64,000 nt of DNA, taken from assembly GCA_025766275.1 (NCBI GenBank), contig JAFKAC010000011.1, positions 434,001-498,000 on the forward strand, in the 5' to 3' direction. A program made the translations under genes and the position numbers. Source of the DNA: Lactarius indigo (lineage: Eukaryota; Basidiomycota; Agaricomycetes; Russulales; Russulaceae). The notes beneath the pieces were generated by a model. It saw only the letters and a list, made by a program, of their open reading frames with translations, was not told the DNA's origin and made no database searches. This document shows, piece by piece, positions 22,602 through 32,200 of this stretch (position 1 is its first letter; every line of letters starts with the position of its first letter).

Positions 22602-25600
22602 CTACAAAAATAGAAGGTAGATATCTCGGCTACTAAACGGATTTATGTAAAAACTGTGGCACAATTCCAATACTGAAAATGTATTACATCCACTAGTGTC
22701 TTCAAGCTGACTAAAGCGGGGCAATAAATGGACGCTAGAGTAGATATCGTCCACTAGGATAACACTGGCAAGACGCTGGCAGTTTTGAGTCAACCTGGAC
22801 ACTTTATAGAGCCGACTGTTGCTGTCTGGTGTGGTGGGAATGGGGGAAAACCATTCCACATAGGCTAGATGAGTTGGTAGGGTGACATCCGCAGACGGGA
22901 AGAGCTGGGGAAGCACTTTGTTCGGTAGTTGAAACACCACACGAACCTGCGCTATTCGGAGACCTGGAAAGTAGTTAGATGGCCCTTACACTAATATAGC
23001 TTAGACTCACCTTTGTTCCCATGTGTGTTATCATGAGTTCTGCTGCGGATAATGACAGTATCAAAACGCGATGGTATTGTGTGCCCACGGGTGTCCTTTT
23101 GATCCGGCCGAACATGAACGATGTCAATAACTTCGGAGTCAATTGTTGAAACAAATTTGATCTTGTGGAATACCGAAACATGACAGAATGGTAACAAAGT
23201 GTCTTTGGCCAGAGCCCTCAGTGCTGTTGTAGAAGCTCGGGGGTGATTGAGTCGAGCAATAAAATCAGTGAGGGCGTCTTGAAAGTCGAACACTCCATAT
23301 TTGTCAGCGAGGTCGTTGAAAGAAACGGCCTTCAGAGACGGATTTCGAGCCATTTGGAGGGACCGTGGAACAGGCTTAGGAGGTCCAATTGGCTCTGAGC
23401 ATCGAGTGCTGTCGTGTTGAGTCTGCTGCCACCAGGCAATAAACATTGCGTGCCGTTGTATCTTCTCGCGGCGGTCCAGCCATGCAGTCATCTGAGGGTA
23501 CTCGTCCTTATGATTTGTCGCGCGGTAAGCATCCTTTGTGAAGTTGATATGGAGTCGCTCGGTTTGCTCCGTGTTGTAATTATCCGTGCTGCCGAAAAGG
23601 GTAATCGACGATTTGTAATGTAAGAGGCTGTGGACCTTGGGGATATTGAAGTGTTCGCGGACGCCAAGGTCGACAAATACATCTTTATTGTCGTGAAATT
23701 GGGCCAGGGACTCCTCAAGGCAAAGTAAGGTTTCAGTAGTGTGTGATGGAAGTTGTGTGATGTACAAAAAATCAAGTAGCGCACGCACGGTCCTAATAAC
23801 CCGCACAGGGGACCCTCCAGAAGGAAGTGGAAGTTCGATGACAAGGCCAAGGAGGATCCGGCACATGTGTTTGTGTTTGAGACCCGAGACCCGAGAAAGG
23901 GTCGAAATACCCCTGACAAAAGTCATAACATGGTGATTAGGTGGCAAAGACCTACATCGCGCATCGATTTGTGCTCGTCCGAAGACACCAGAATCTGTCA
24001 GCCATCTAATCAAATGCTTCATAACGCCCTGAAGCATTTGGTGTAAGATGTCGGGTGTGATTGAAACAAAGATGTCAGCGAGGGGAAGCGCCTCCCAGAA
24101 TGGATGGAAGACTGGCTTGAGACTAGCTTCATGACAGACTGAATGGAACGTCTGTACATCTCCATCTGCTGAAAGAAAAGCTTCCATGGCTTTGTTGTAA
24201 TCACGGAGAGGAGACCTGGAATAGTCACCGAGGTCATCGCGGTGCACGATACACTTTGGGCACTGGCCATTGAACGTGCAAGTCACCAGCACTTGCTCGG
24301 GGTAGTCGCCAATGAACACGGCGAAGATGGGATGGCACCGGCGCCAGATCCCATCACCGCTCATCATTGTGACACCTGTTTCGCCATGGGATGCAATCGG
24401 GGCTAGGAGGTTTTGCATGCAAAAATGGAATACATTTGCAAGCGCACGCCGCCGAGCTGCCTTGTTGCCAATTTCTTCAAGGCGAGTAGTCGGAATGTAT
24501 CCGATCAGCATTTGAGCATGGCGTGATGGCTTTTGGCGGATATCCTTTGGAACATTTCCAATTGTGAGATACACAGGGTAGGTGGCCTTACCACGAAAAA
24601 GTGTAAGTTGGGTCTTGTCAGAGGAGATGATGACCGGGATGACCGTAGCACCTGGCCGGCGTGCTTCGAGGGATGTCTATCATAAGTCATAAGTGCGTGA
24701 AATAACCCAAGAAATTGAGGGCGCACCTGTACTGCCCACCACCAATCACCGGTGTGCATCTCGCTATACACACGGCATGTTCGCTCGTGATCGGTGTAGT
24801 GGCGCTCTGGCGCAAATACCAAGTCACGCGCAAACTCAGGGTCGCCGTAAAGCGTCCGAATACATTGCAAGACATCACGGAAATAGAATTGAAGGGTGTT
24901 ACCCGTGATGGTCATGTCCTCGCACTTGAACTGGGGGCGCCCTGGTAGCTCCGTGTCGATAATGTAGTTCAGTTCATTTGGCGTGTGATATGACAAGCCA
25001 AGCTTGTCAACGACCTTTCAAGATGCGTTAGTTATGTCACGAAACAATAAGGATGATCGTACCTCAGGGATTGCAAGGATATCTGCGACAGCCGACGATG
25101 TCGGCCCACGTGTTTTAGCCCAACACGCGATCTCCCAATCACACTGGGAGCAAAATGGTGCCCATACCGAGGACCCGAATGTCTCTTGACTGGACTGATA
25201 TACGTGAAAGCCTTGAAGTGTGCCAGGTATTGGTGAACCTGGACTGCCATATTGTCACGCCTCTGCGGGGGCGTGCGTCGTTCTGTAACAGATCCTGCCT
25301 GTGGCGTAGGACTCTGAGTCGGATCCCCACTGAGTGGAAGGACTCCTAAGGTCGTCTGTAACAGCTCCTGTGTTAAGGTAGCTGAGTCTGCGGCAATCCC
25401 CCTGTGCTAAGGTGGGAAAGGTCCTTCTGTAACAGCCCCTTGTATTAAGGTGACTGAGTCTGTAGCAATGGACGAGCTCGGTGGCCTAAGTCCAAAGGTC
25501 ACGTGTCACTGGGCTGACCAGTAAGACAGGAAGGAGATGAGAGCGAAGTCAAGGGGAAGCCTGCACAGAGGCTGAGAGGGGAGTGACCCAAAGGGGATAA

Positions 25601-26524
25601 GGGTCAAGGGTCAGAGGTTCTGGGTCAAGGGCTTGAGTGTTGAAGGAACTGAGGCACTCAAGGAGTCAATGGGAGATACAACGCAGATAGTTGATTAAGC
25701 CAAAGCTAAGGAGCTAAGGCGCACTACAGGGTCCCTTATATAGTACAGGATTGCGCCTGAGCGCATAGTGCTACTGGTTGCTATAGATAGAGTAATGTGC
25801 TGGCAAGATGGTGTCAACATTGTACAAGATGGTGTCATGCCAGCAAGGCAGGAGAAGGGTGAACAAGAATAGCACGGAAGGTGCTAGAACAATCGGATAA
25901 AAGGGGAGCATAGGTTCAAGAATGGTAACCGCCAAGAAAGGGAATGGATCAGATAAGGGGCAGCAAAGAAAAAGGTAACAAGGGAGTTCGTGACACATAT
26001 GGGAAGCAGTCGATGACCAACTGGGGGCCATTCGTATCACTGGGTGCAGAGTGCAGAGGCTGTCCCAGGCCTGATGGCGGTGAACCGGGCAAATTAGGCT
26101 GGTCCGGTGATGCAGAAAGTCCCTGATCAGGGCCAGTACAATAATTGACGTCCTGAGCTAAAGCTTCAAGAAGATCAGCGTCCGCGGTGTCTGCAGCGGC
26201 GTCTTCACGTTCGGTGGCGGGATCTTCATCCTCGGCGGCGGCATCCTCACACTCGGCAGCGGCGTCCTCACAGTCAGCAGCGGTGTCCTCACAGTCAGCA
26301 GGCCCAGTAGCGTCCCAATGGTTAGCAAATTTGTCGTGGTCCCATGATGCAGGACCTGCGTTTGACGCTAAGTTAGACCCTCGAGTTTGACATGTGGTGG
26401 GGATTTGTGTAGCTGTACGCAGGGCATGGCAGCTCAGAAGTTGAGTCCTGTTGATGTGTTGGGAAAGGCCGTGAGGGGTGAACACCCGATTGCAGCCGTG
26501 ACAGTGAATTTGTGCTCGGCTCAT
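22602..26524 (-). CDS. Plavaka-type transposase, split by a solo LTR
   Basis: The protein begins with a zinc-finger-like motif (CHGCNRVFTPHGLSQHINRT), a layout common at the N-terminus of these basidiomycete transposases. An acidic repeat linker follows. The core then shows GRPQFKCEDMTITGNTLQFY, GDWWWAVQ, PVIISSDKTQLTLFRGKATY, PVYLTIGNVPKDIR, FIGDYPEQVLVTCTFNGQCP, ADIFVSITPDILHQMLQGVM, and DNYNTEQTERLHINFTKDAY. The last exon has THLAYVEWFSPIP and the C-terminal SVLELCHSFYINPF block. Introns lie near 22941-23010, 24674-24726 and 25015-25062. All splice junctions and frames are intact except for the 743-bp solo LTR at 25253-25995, inserted at the codons for DCFPYG. The protein should therefore be inactive, although the rest looks undamaged. 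Coordinates include the LTR. Confidence 0.82.
25253..25995. mobile_element. solo LTR with CATAT target duplication
   Basis: The element begins TGTCACG and ends CGTGACA, a perfect 7-base inverted end with the TG...CA boundaries of LTRs. It is flanked by CATAT at 25248-25252 and again at 25996-26000. Excision with one CATAT restores the reading frame of the surrounding transposase exon. No internal coding region is present, so it is a solo LTR left by recombination between two LTRs. The first 17 bases do not match the copia LTR ends at 27916, so it belongs to another family. Confidence 0.88.
25283..25470. repeat. three tandem ~71-bp repeats inside the solo LTR
   Basis: CTGTAACAG recurs at 25283, 25355 and 25426 (periods 72 and 71). 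Each is followed by similar text, such as CCTGTGTTAAGGTAGCTGAG and CCTTGTATTAAGGTGACTGAG-like sequence. Such repeats are often promoter or enhancer modules in retroelement LTRs; that role is inferred. Confidence 0.65.
26179..26305 (-). repeat. coding minisatellite in the transposase linker
   Basis: Degenerate repeats of about 21 bases encode alternating acidic and alanine-rich units (CEDTAAD, CEDAAAE, CEDAAAE, DEDPATE, REDAAAD) between the zinc finger and the core of the transposase. Confidence 0.7.
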
Positions 26525-26745
26525 GGCAGTGGGTCGCGCTGGGTGGTAGTAGAAGGAAAAGAAGTGAGCGTCAAATGGAGGACAATTACCAGACTGTTAA
26601 CGCTTTTCAGTTAGCGCAGCAGATTATCGATATAAAGAAGACGTACCTTCGTCCCCATCCCCCATTCCAATTCCAGTCTCTACTCAGTAATCATATTAGT
26701 ACTCCCTTTTTCTCGATATCATCACCTTTGCTTTGATCTTTATAG
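26525..26745. promoter_or_regulatory. shared divergent promoter of transposase and DUF6532 gene
   Basis: The start codons of the two transposon genes lie 221 bases apart and point away from each other. No TATA box is obvious. Shared regulation is inferred from spacing only. Confidence 0.5.
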
Positions 26746-27915
26746 ATGGCCCCGCGAACCCGCCGTACTCAGATGTGTGTGCCGACAGAAGACACACAGG
26801 GAAGACGAAATGAAGACCAGACTCCATTTCAAACCGTGACTCAGGCAGGCCAAGATAACACTACGGGTTCGAACGGCAACACAACGATTCGGGTTCCTCC
26901 ACCCAGTAAGTCTACAACTTCATGGAGTGAGGAATTTGTCTTATTCAGTTATTGCAAGCACGCGGGAAACGTACCTTCAGCACCAGCAACGTCGTTACAC
27001 CCACACCCTCGGATACACAGTTGGGCACCACTAAGAAAACCCGAACTATTGGTATGTGAATCGCAAAGGCAATTGATGATGAGACTGACCTTGAAGTTGA
27101 TAAAGGTCCTTCTCATGGTCGTCCGATGCCACTCAAGTTGGCCCAGGAAAGCGAGCTAATAAATGAACAAGGGTATGATGGCGGTGCGATAAGGGGGAAA
27201 CGAGTTGAGAGGCAAGGCGGTGAGTGAGAATATTACTAATCTCTTTGTTCATCAAACAAGCAGAAATTTTTCAGCTCCGTCCTCTGGTCATGTTCCTCCC
27301 CCCATCCACGTTCCTTCCTATTCCAACCCCAAATGCTTCCACAACCCTGATGTGGATGATGATGACAGCGCATCTGAGGACGATGACGACGATGACGAGC
27401 AGATTGTTGAACTTGCTCTCAGAAACCCTGCAAAATTCTCTGAGGCTATGGCTACCGAAGTACGCCTTTTTTTTTTCGACATCCTTTAGTCTGACTCCCA
27501 CTTTCACAGCAGCCCACCTGGAAGGAACCAGGTGGTATAGATACGCCCTGCTCAGCGAAGCTGACTTCCAGACAGAGCACCGACAGCCCCGGCTCATCTG
27601 GCAGTGTCCGCAGCTATGCACCTGCAGGTGCTACCCCTACATCCACACCAATACTGCCAGTGACACCTGGACCGAAGGCACGCCTGGCTGAGCTCCCAGA
27701 TGAAGGTTTTTTTTTTTTTTTTTTCTTTAAGTGTCCGTTCTTTGGCTGACCATTGCGACACGTAGCTGGTACTCCATCGCCAAACCAGACCCTGACTGTG
27801 ATATCCGAGTCGCCGGCGTCCCCTGTCTCACGTATCGATACAGATCTGGTGTTCGTGGGTAGCACAACCAAGATCATGCTAACCAGCCAGCGCCCACTCG
27901 TCCGAGGGATTGTTC
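26746..27915 (+). pseudogene. DUF6532 gene, 5' part, cut off by copia insertion
   Basis: The ATG (APRTRRTQMCVPTED) opens a low-complexity N-terminal region typical of these proteins, spread over several short exons. It includes an acidic tract (DVDDDDSASEDDDDDDEQ) and Ser/Pro-rich linkers. Introns run roughly 26906-26970, 27056-27070, 27170-27262, 27460-27512 and 27700-27766, the last two with long T runs before the acceptor. The reading frame continues to VRGIV at 27915, where the copia element begins. It resumes in the same frame at 34229 once one TGTTC duplication is discounted. The domain itself lies in the second half. Confidence 0.72.
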
Positions 27916-28512
27916 TGTTGATAAGTGACCCCTGCGCACTTAGCGGCTCGTACGGACCGGACTTGCAGCATGGACTGCTTTAGATTAGATATAAAGGACA
28001 TGTAGATTAGATACTGTTTTGATCTGTACAATCTATTACTTATCATTGCGTCACCTCTGGACTATGTGGACTCCTCTGGACTTGTCATTGTACTACGTCC
28101 TTGTTCTTCCTTTAGATATATCTTTATTGTGATGACATTATGATATCATCTTAGTCTGGACCCTTCTTGTTCTATACGCCTTGTTCTCCATATACACACT
28201 CCTTTGTCCTGTTGTAGAACAATGCGCTCCTTGTATTCTGTGACCTATAGTTACTTTCCTTGTACTAGTGTCACGCCTCTGTACAGTATAAGTAAACTGC
28301 TTGTACGCCCTGGTCCACATCAGTTCTCTCACTGCTGTGTGCCAGGTATGTCTCTTCCTCTATAATACTATTATCAGTTCTCTCACTGCTGTGTGCCAGA
28401 CCCTCTGCTTCACTGCTTGACATTCCCCTCTGCTGCTAACCAGCTTGCCACTAGTATCTCACCACAGACTCTTTGCCTCTGTGAGTACTGGTTCTGTCTA
28501 TGCTGTTCATCA
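27916..28512 (+). repeat. copia 5' LTR (597 bp)
   Basis: It starts TGTTGATAAG and ends GTTCATCA. A 27-base unit (ATCAGTTCTCTCACTGCTGT and seven further bases) occurs twice within it, at 28319 and 28373, period 54. A TATAA-like AGATATAAAGG lies at about 27984. Confidence 0.97.
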
Positions 28513-28525
28513 GGTTATGGGCCCT
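28513..28525 (+). promoter_or_regulatory. primer-binding site, complementary to initiator tRNA-Met anticodon arm
   Basis: Directly after the 5' LTR lies GGTTATGGGCCCT. Its complement GGGCCCATAACC is the anticodon arm of eukaryotic initiator methionine tRNA (anticodon CAT). Pairing there rather than with the tRNA 3' end implies priming by a cleaved half-tRNA, as known for Drosophila copia. Confidence 0.75.
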
Positions 28526-29289
28526 GGTGCCCTAGCCACTCCACTTGGCTGGTCACTGTCTTCCTAGGAGGACACACCAGGCTAAGGTCTGTCTGGGGCC
28601 TTACCAGCCTTGCCCAAGGCAGAGAGCAGTGGGGCGCCACTTGTCTCTGCTGAGGAACCTCCTGTGTATGTACTGCCCAGTAGTCCTACTTTCACCCCTA
28701 CTGTTTGCCTAGCCCCTGCGCTATGCGCAAGGAGACTGGGTCTGGTAGCCCTTCAATCAATATCCAGGTGTGCATGACCCACTGGGTTGTGTATTGTGGA
28801 GCTTAGCGCCAGCTGTCTCTGGTGCTCCACACTGGGCGCAGGATCTCCTCACCATGGGAGTGTAAAACCTGGTTCAGACTCTGGGGGGTGTTCACCTTAT
28901 GGTGTTCTGCAACCAGATACCTGCCTTGTAGCGGCAATGGGAAAGGATTCAGTAAAGCCACTTGTGGCGATGAGGCAACCAACAGGCCGAGGAGGCTGAG
29001 GTAGACAGCCTTGGGCTCTGAAAGCACTCCCTTCACCTTCCCCCTGACGCAAACCATTTGAGCTGTGTCTTAGACACATCCTGGCTGGCAGCTAGCTCAT
29101 GGTATGGCAAAGGGATTCATCCAACCTGGGCCTAGCCCTTGTATCACTGGCATACTATCAGGAGGCAGGACGCGTTAGCGTTCTGGCCTTACAGAATCAC
29201 AGACAGGAGTGGTACCCCCTCTATCTTTATGTCTTGCAACTATGAAGCACTGTCGCTGACTGCTCCTCGGCGATAGATAAATCATCCCA
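28526..29289 (+). other. copia 5' leader between primer site and polyprotein
   Basis: This 764-base untranslated leader has only short, unsupported frames. It is expected to hold the packaging signal. No splice-like structure is evident. Confidence 0.6.
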
Positions 29290-32200
29290 ATGTCTGGTTC
29301 ATCCTCTACCCCTGCTGCCGGTGCTGGTGCTCCTCCCAGCCCCACTGGTGGCTCTGCAGGAGGCTCACTCCCTCCTCCCTCTGGGTCCACACCCTCCACA
29401 CGTCTCTCTCAGGCCCACAGTGCCAACTTTGGCATGCCATCTGGCATCCATCTCACTCAGTTTGACGGCACTGGCTGGAACGAATGGTCTGGGACCATTG
29501 AGGCTATCCTCACGCTGCATGAGGCTGAAGATGTGTTCACCTTGGACACACCCCCATCTGGCATCACTACCGATGAGTGGGACTCAGTCCAGCGTCGCTC
29601 CAAGGCGTACCTCCGCCTTTATTTAAAGCCAGATGTCTACTCCCTTGTGGCGGACAATATTGTCTATACCACTTTCAAGGCGAAGTGGGACAAGCTGAGA
29701 GACGTATACGCTGGTGCTTCGGGCAGCACCACCATCTTTAACTTATGGATCCAGTTAACGCAAGCCCGCCTCGACGACTCCGCACCCATGGCCGCTCAGT
29801 TGGCCAAGCTCAATGAGCTAAGGGTTGCCCTTTCCAACGCGCAGATGGGTGTCTCTGACGTCCAATACTGCCTCATTCTCCTCCACGCGCTGCCGCCCTC
29901 TTATGAGGTGTTGGCCTCAACCATCCTTGCCAGTGGGGCCCCCTCCGCACTCAAGCACGCTGAAATAATTGCGCGCATAGTGTCGGAAGAAGCTCGCCGC
30001 GCCGGGCCCTCTGGCTCTTCCCTCAACAAGGTGGCCCCCGTCAAGTCAACGGGCAAAAAGGGCAAGAAGGACCACTCTAGTCTGACTTGCCACTATTGCA
30101 ACAAAAAGGGCCACATCAAGCCTGACTGCAGGAGAAAAAAGAAGGATGAGGCTGACGCAAAGGAGAAGGAGAAGGCAGGCAACAAGGCCGCAAATAGTCA
30201 TATTCTTGTACCTACCACCGCCTCCATTAAGGAGGTCGAAGAGCCCGCCATAGACTGGGCTTCTCAATCTATTTCTGTTGCCTTGTATGCTGCCTCACGT
30301 GTGCGTTGGATGATGGACAGTGGTGCTACACACCACATAACACCACATCGGTCTGACTTCAAGGACTACACCCCAACCAAAGGCACTGTACGCCTGGGTG
30401 ACAAGTCCACTATAGACCAAGTAGGTGTCGGGTCTGTCGTCTTTACGACGAGCCAGGGTATCTCTATCACCCTCAGCAATGTGCTACACCTACCACAGGT
30501 GAAGACGCGCTTCCTGTCGACGCGCGCCCTAGCGCAAAAGGGTGCTGAGATTGCCTTTGATAGTGGCTCATTTAAAATATCTATCAACCAAAAGTGTGTG
30601 GCCAAAGGCTACCTTGAGGACAACCTGTACTGGTTGGACGCAGCCAGCGTCGGCCTCAACGCCCACACAAAATCAAGTGCTGCCACACTTGATATCTGGC
30701 ATCAACGCATGGGACACATATCCTCTGCTGCGCTGAAGGCGCATGGTCCCTCTGCCACTACTGGCATGGACATAGATAGCTCTACCACGGCCCACACAGT
30801 CTGCCGTGGGTGCGAGATGGGCAAGTCCACTCGCCAACCCTTTTCTGCGTCCCCCAACAAAAGGACAACTCGTCAATTTGAGATTGTGCACAGTGACCTC
30901 GCCGGTCCTATGCAGACTCAGTCCCTGCAAGGTTCGACGTACACAGCCACCTTCATAGACGACCACACTAAGTTCACTGTGGTCCACTTCCTTAAGTCGA
31001 AGGATCAGTTTGCCAAGTCGCTGCAGATGTATTTGGCCTGGGGTGAAACCCAATCTGGCCATAAATTGCGCGCTCTGCACTCTGACCGCGGTGGCGAGTA
31101 CATGTCGAGTGTCACGCAGGACATTCTTAAGCAGAAAGGGATAGAGCATCACCTCACGATGCCGGGTTCACCACAGTCTAACGGGAAAGCCGAGCGGTTT
31201 AACCGCACCATTATGGATAAGGCAATGTCCATGCTCCACACAGCTGGCATGTCTAAAGGCTTCTGGGAGCATGCGGTGTGCGCAGCTGTGCACATCTATA
31301 ACCGCTCTCCAGTCCGTGGGCTTAAGTGGCGCACTCCTTATGAGCTCTGGCACTCTGGCAAAGTGCCTGATGTCTCACATCTTCGTGTCTTCGGATGCAA
31401 GGGATACATGCACGTACCCGCTGATAAGCGTCGCAAATTAGATGCGAAGGCCATTGAGGTCACGCTTATTGGGTTCGAGCCCGAATCTAAGGGCTATAAG
31501 CTCTGGGACCGCTCAACCCGCTCCGTTCGAGTGTCCAGGGATGTGACATTCGACGAGAGTAGCTTCCCGTCCCTCCAGGGTGTTGAGACACACCCCACAC
31601 CTTCACCACCAGTCGTGCCTAGCACAACAGTGACTGCCGTGCCTCACCCGCCGGCGTTACCACCAATGCGAGCCCCCTCCCCTGCACACTCCAGTAGTAG
31701 TGAAGAGGAGGATGTCGAAAAACTCCTAGACCCCCCACAAGTCCAACCACGCCCCACCACTCCACCACCTGCTCTACCAGCTCCGCCCACCACATCTAAG
31801 CGTGAGCAAGCCACTCCCACTTCACCCCCGCCGCGTCCTAGTGCAACGCGCATTATGCGCCATGTCCCTCCTCCCTCACCAGAAATGCCTGGGGGATTTG
31901 AGGATCGTGCACAGCGTAGTCAGCTGTTGCGCGAGATGGACAATGCACCAAGGCGCACTGCTCGTGTCCCCGTGCCTAATCCGCGTTACTTCAATGCGGA
32001 CAATGCGGCATGGCGCGGCAGGTGTCTGGGGTATGCGGAGCTATTGGCTGCTGCCTTTGTGGGCAGAGACCCTGCAACCTATGCAGAAGCCATGCGGTCT
32101 GCAGCTGCAGATGAGTGGACTAAGGCGTGTCAGTATGAAATGGACGCCCTAGCTAAGAATGGGACTTGGGAGTTAGTGGATCTCCCGCCTAATCGCAAGG

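Noticed and set aside
25253..25470. Tandem repeats considered as a CRISPR-like array
   Set aside because: Only three degenerate units without unique spacers, inside an LTR of a eukaryotic genome.
28138..28332. Identical 64-codon minus-strand frames in both copia LTRs (also 33854-34048)
   Set aside because: They are identical only because the LTRs are identical; no sign of a protein-coding role.
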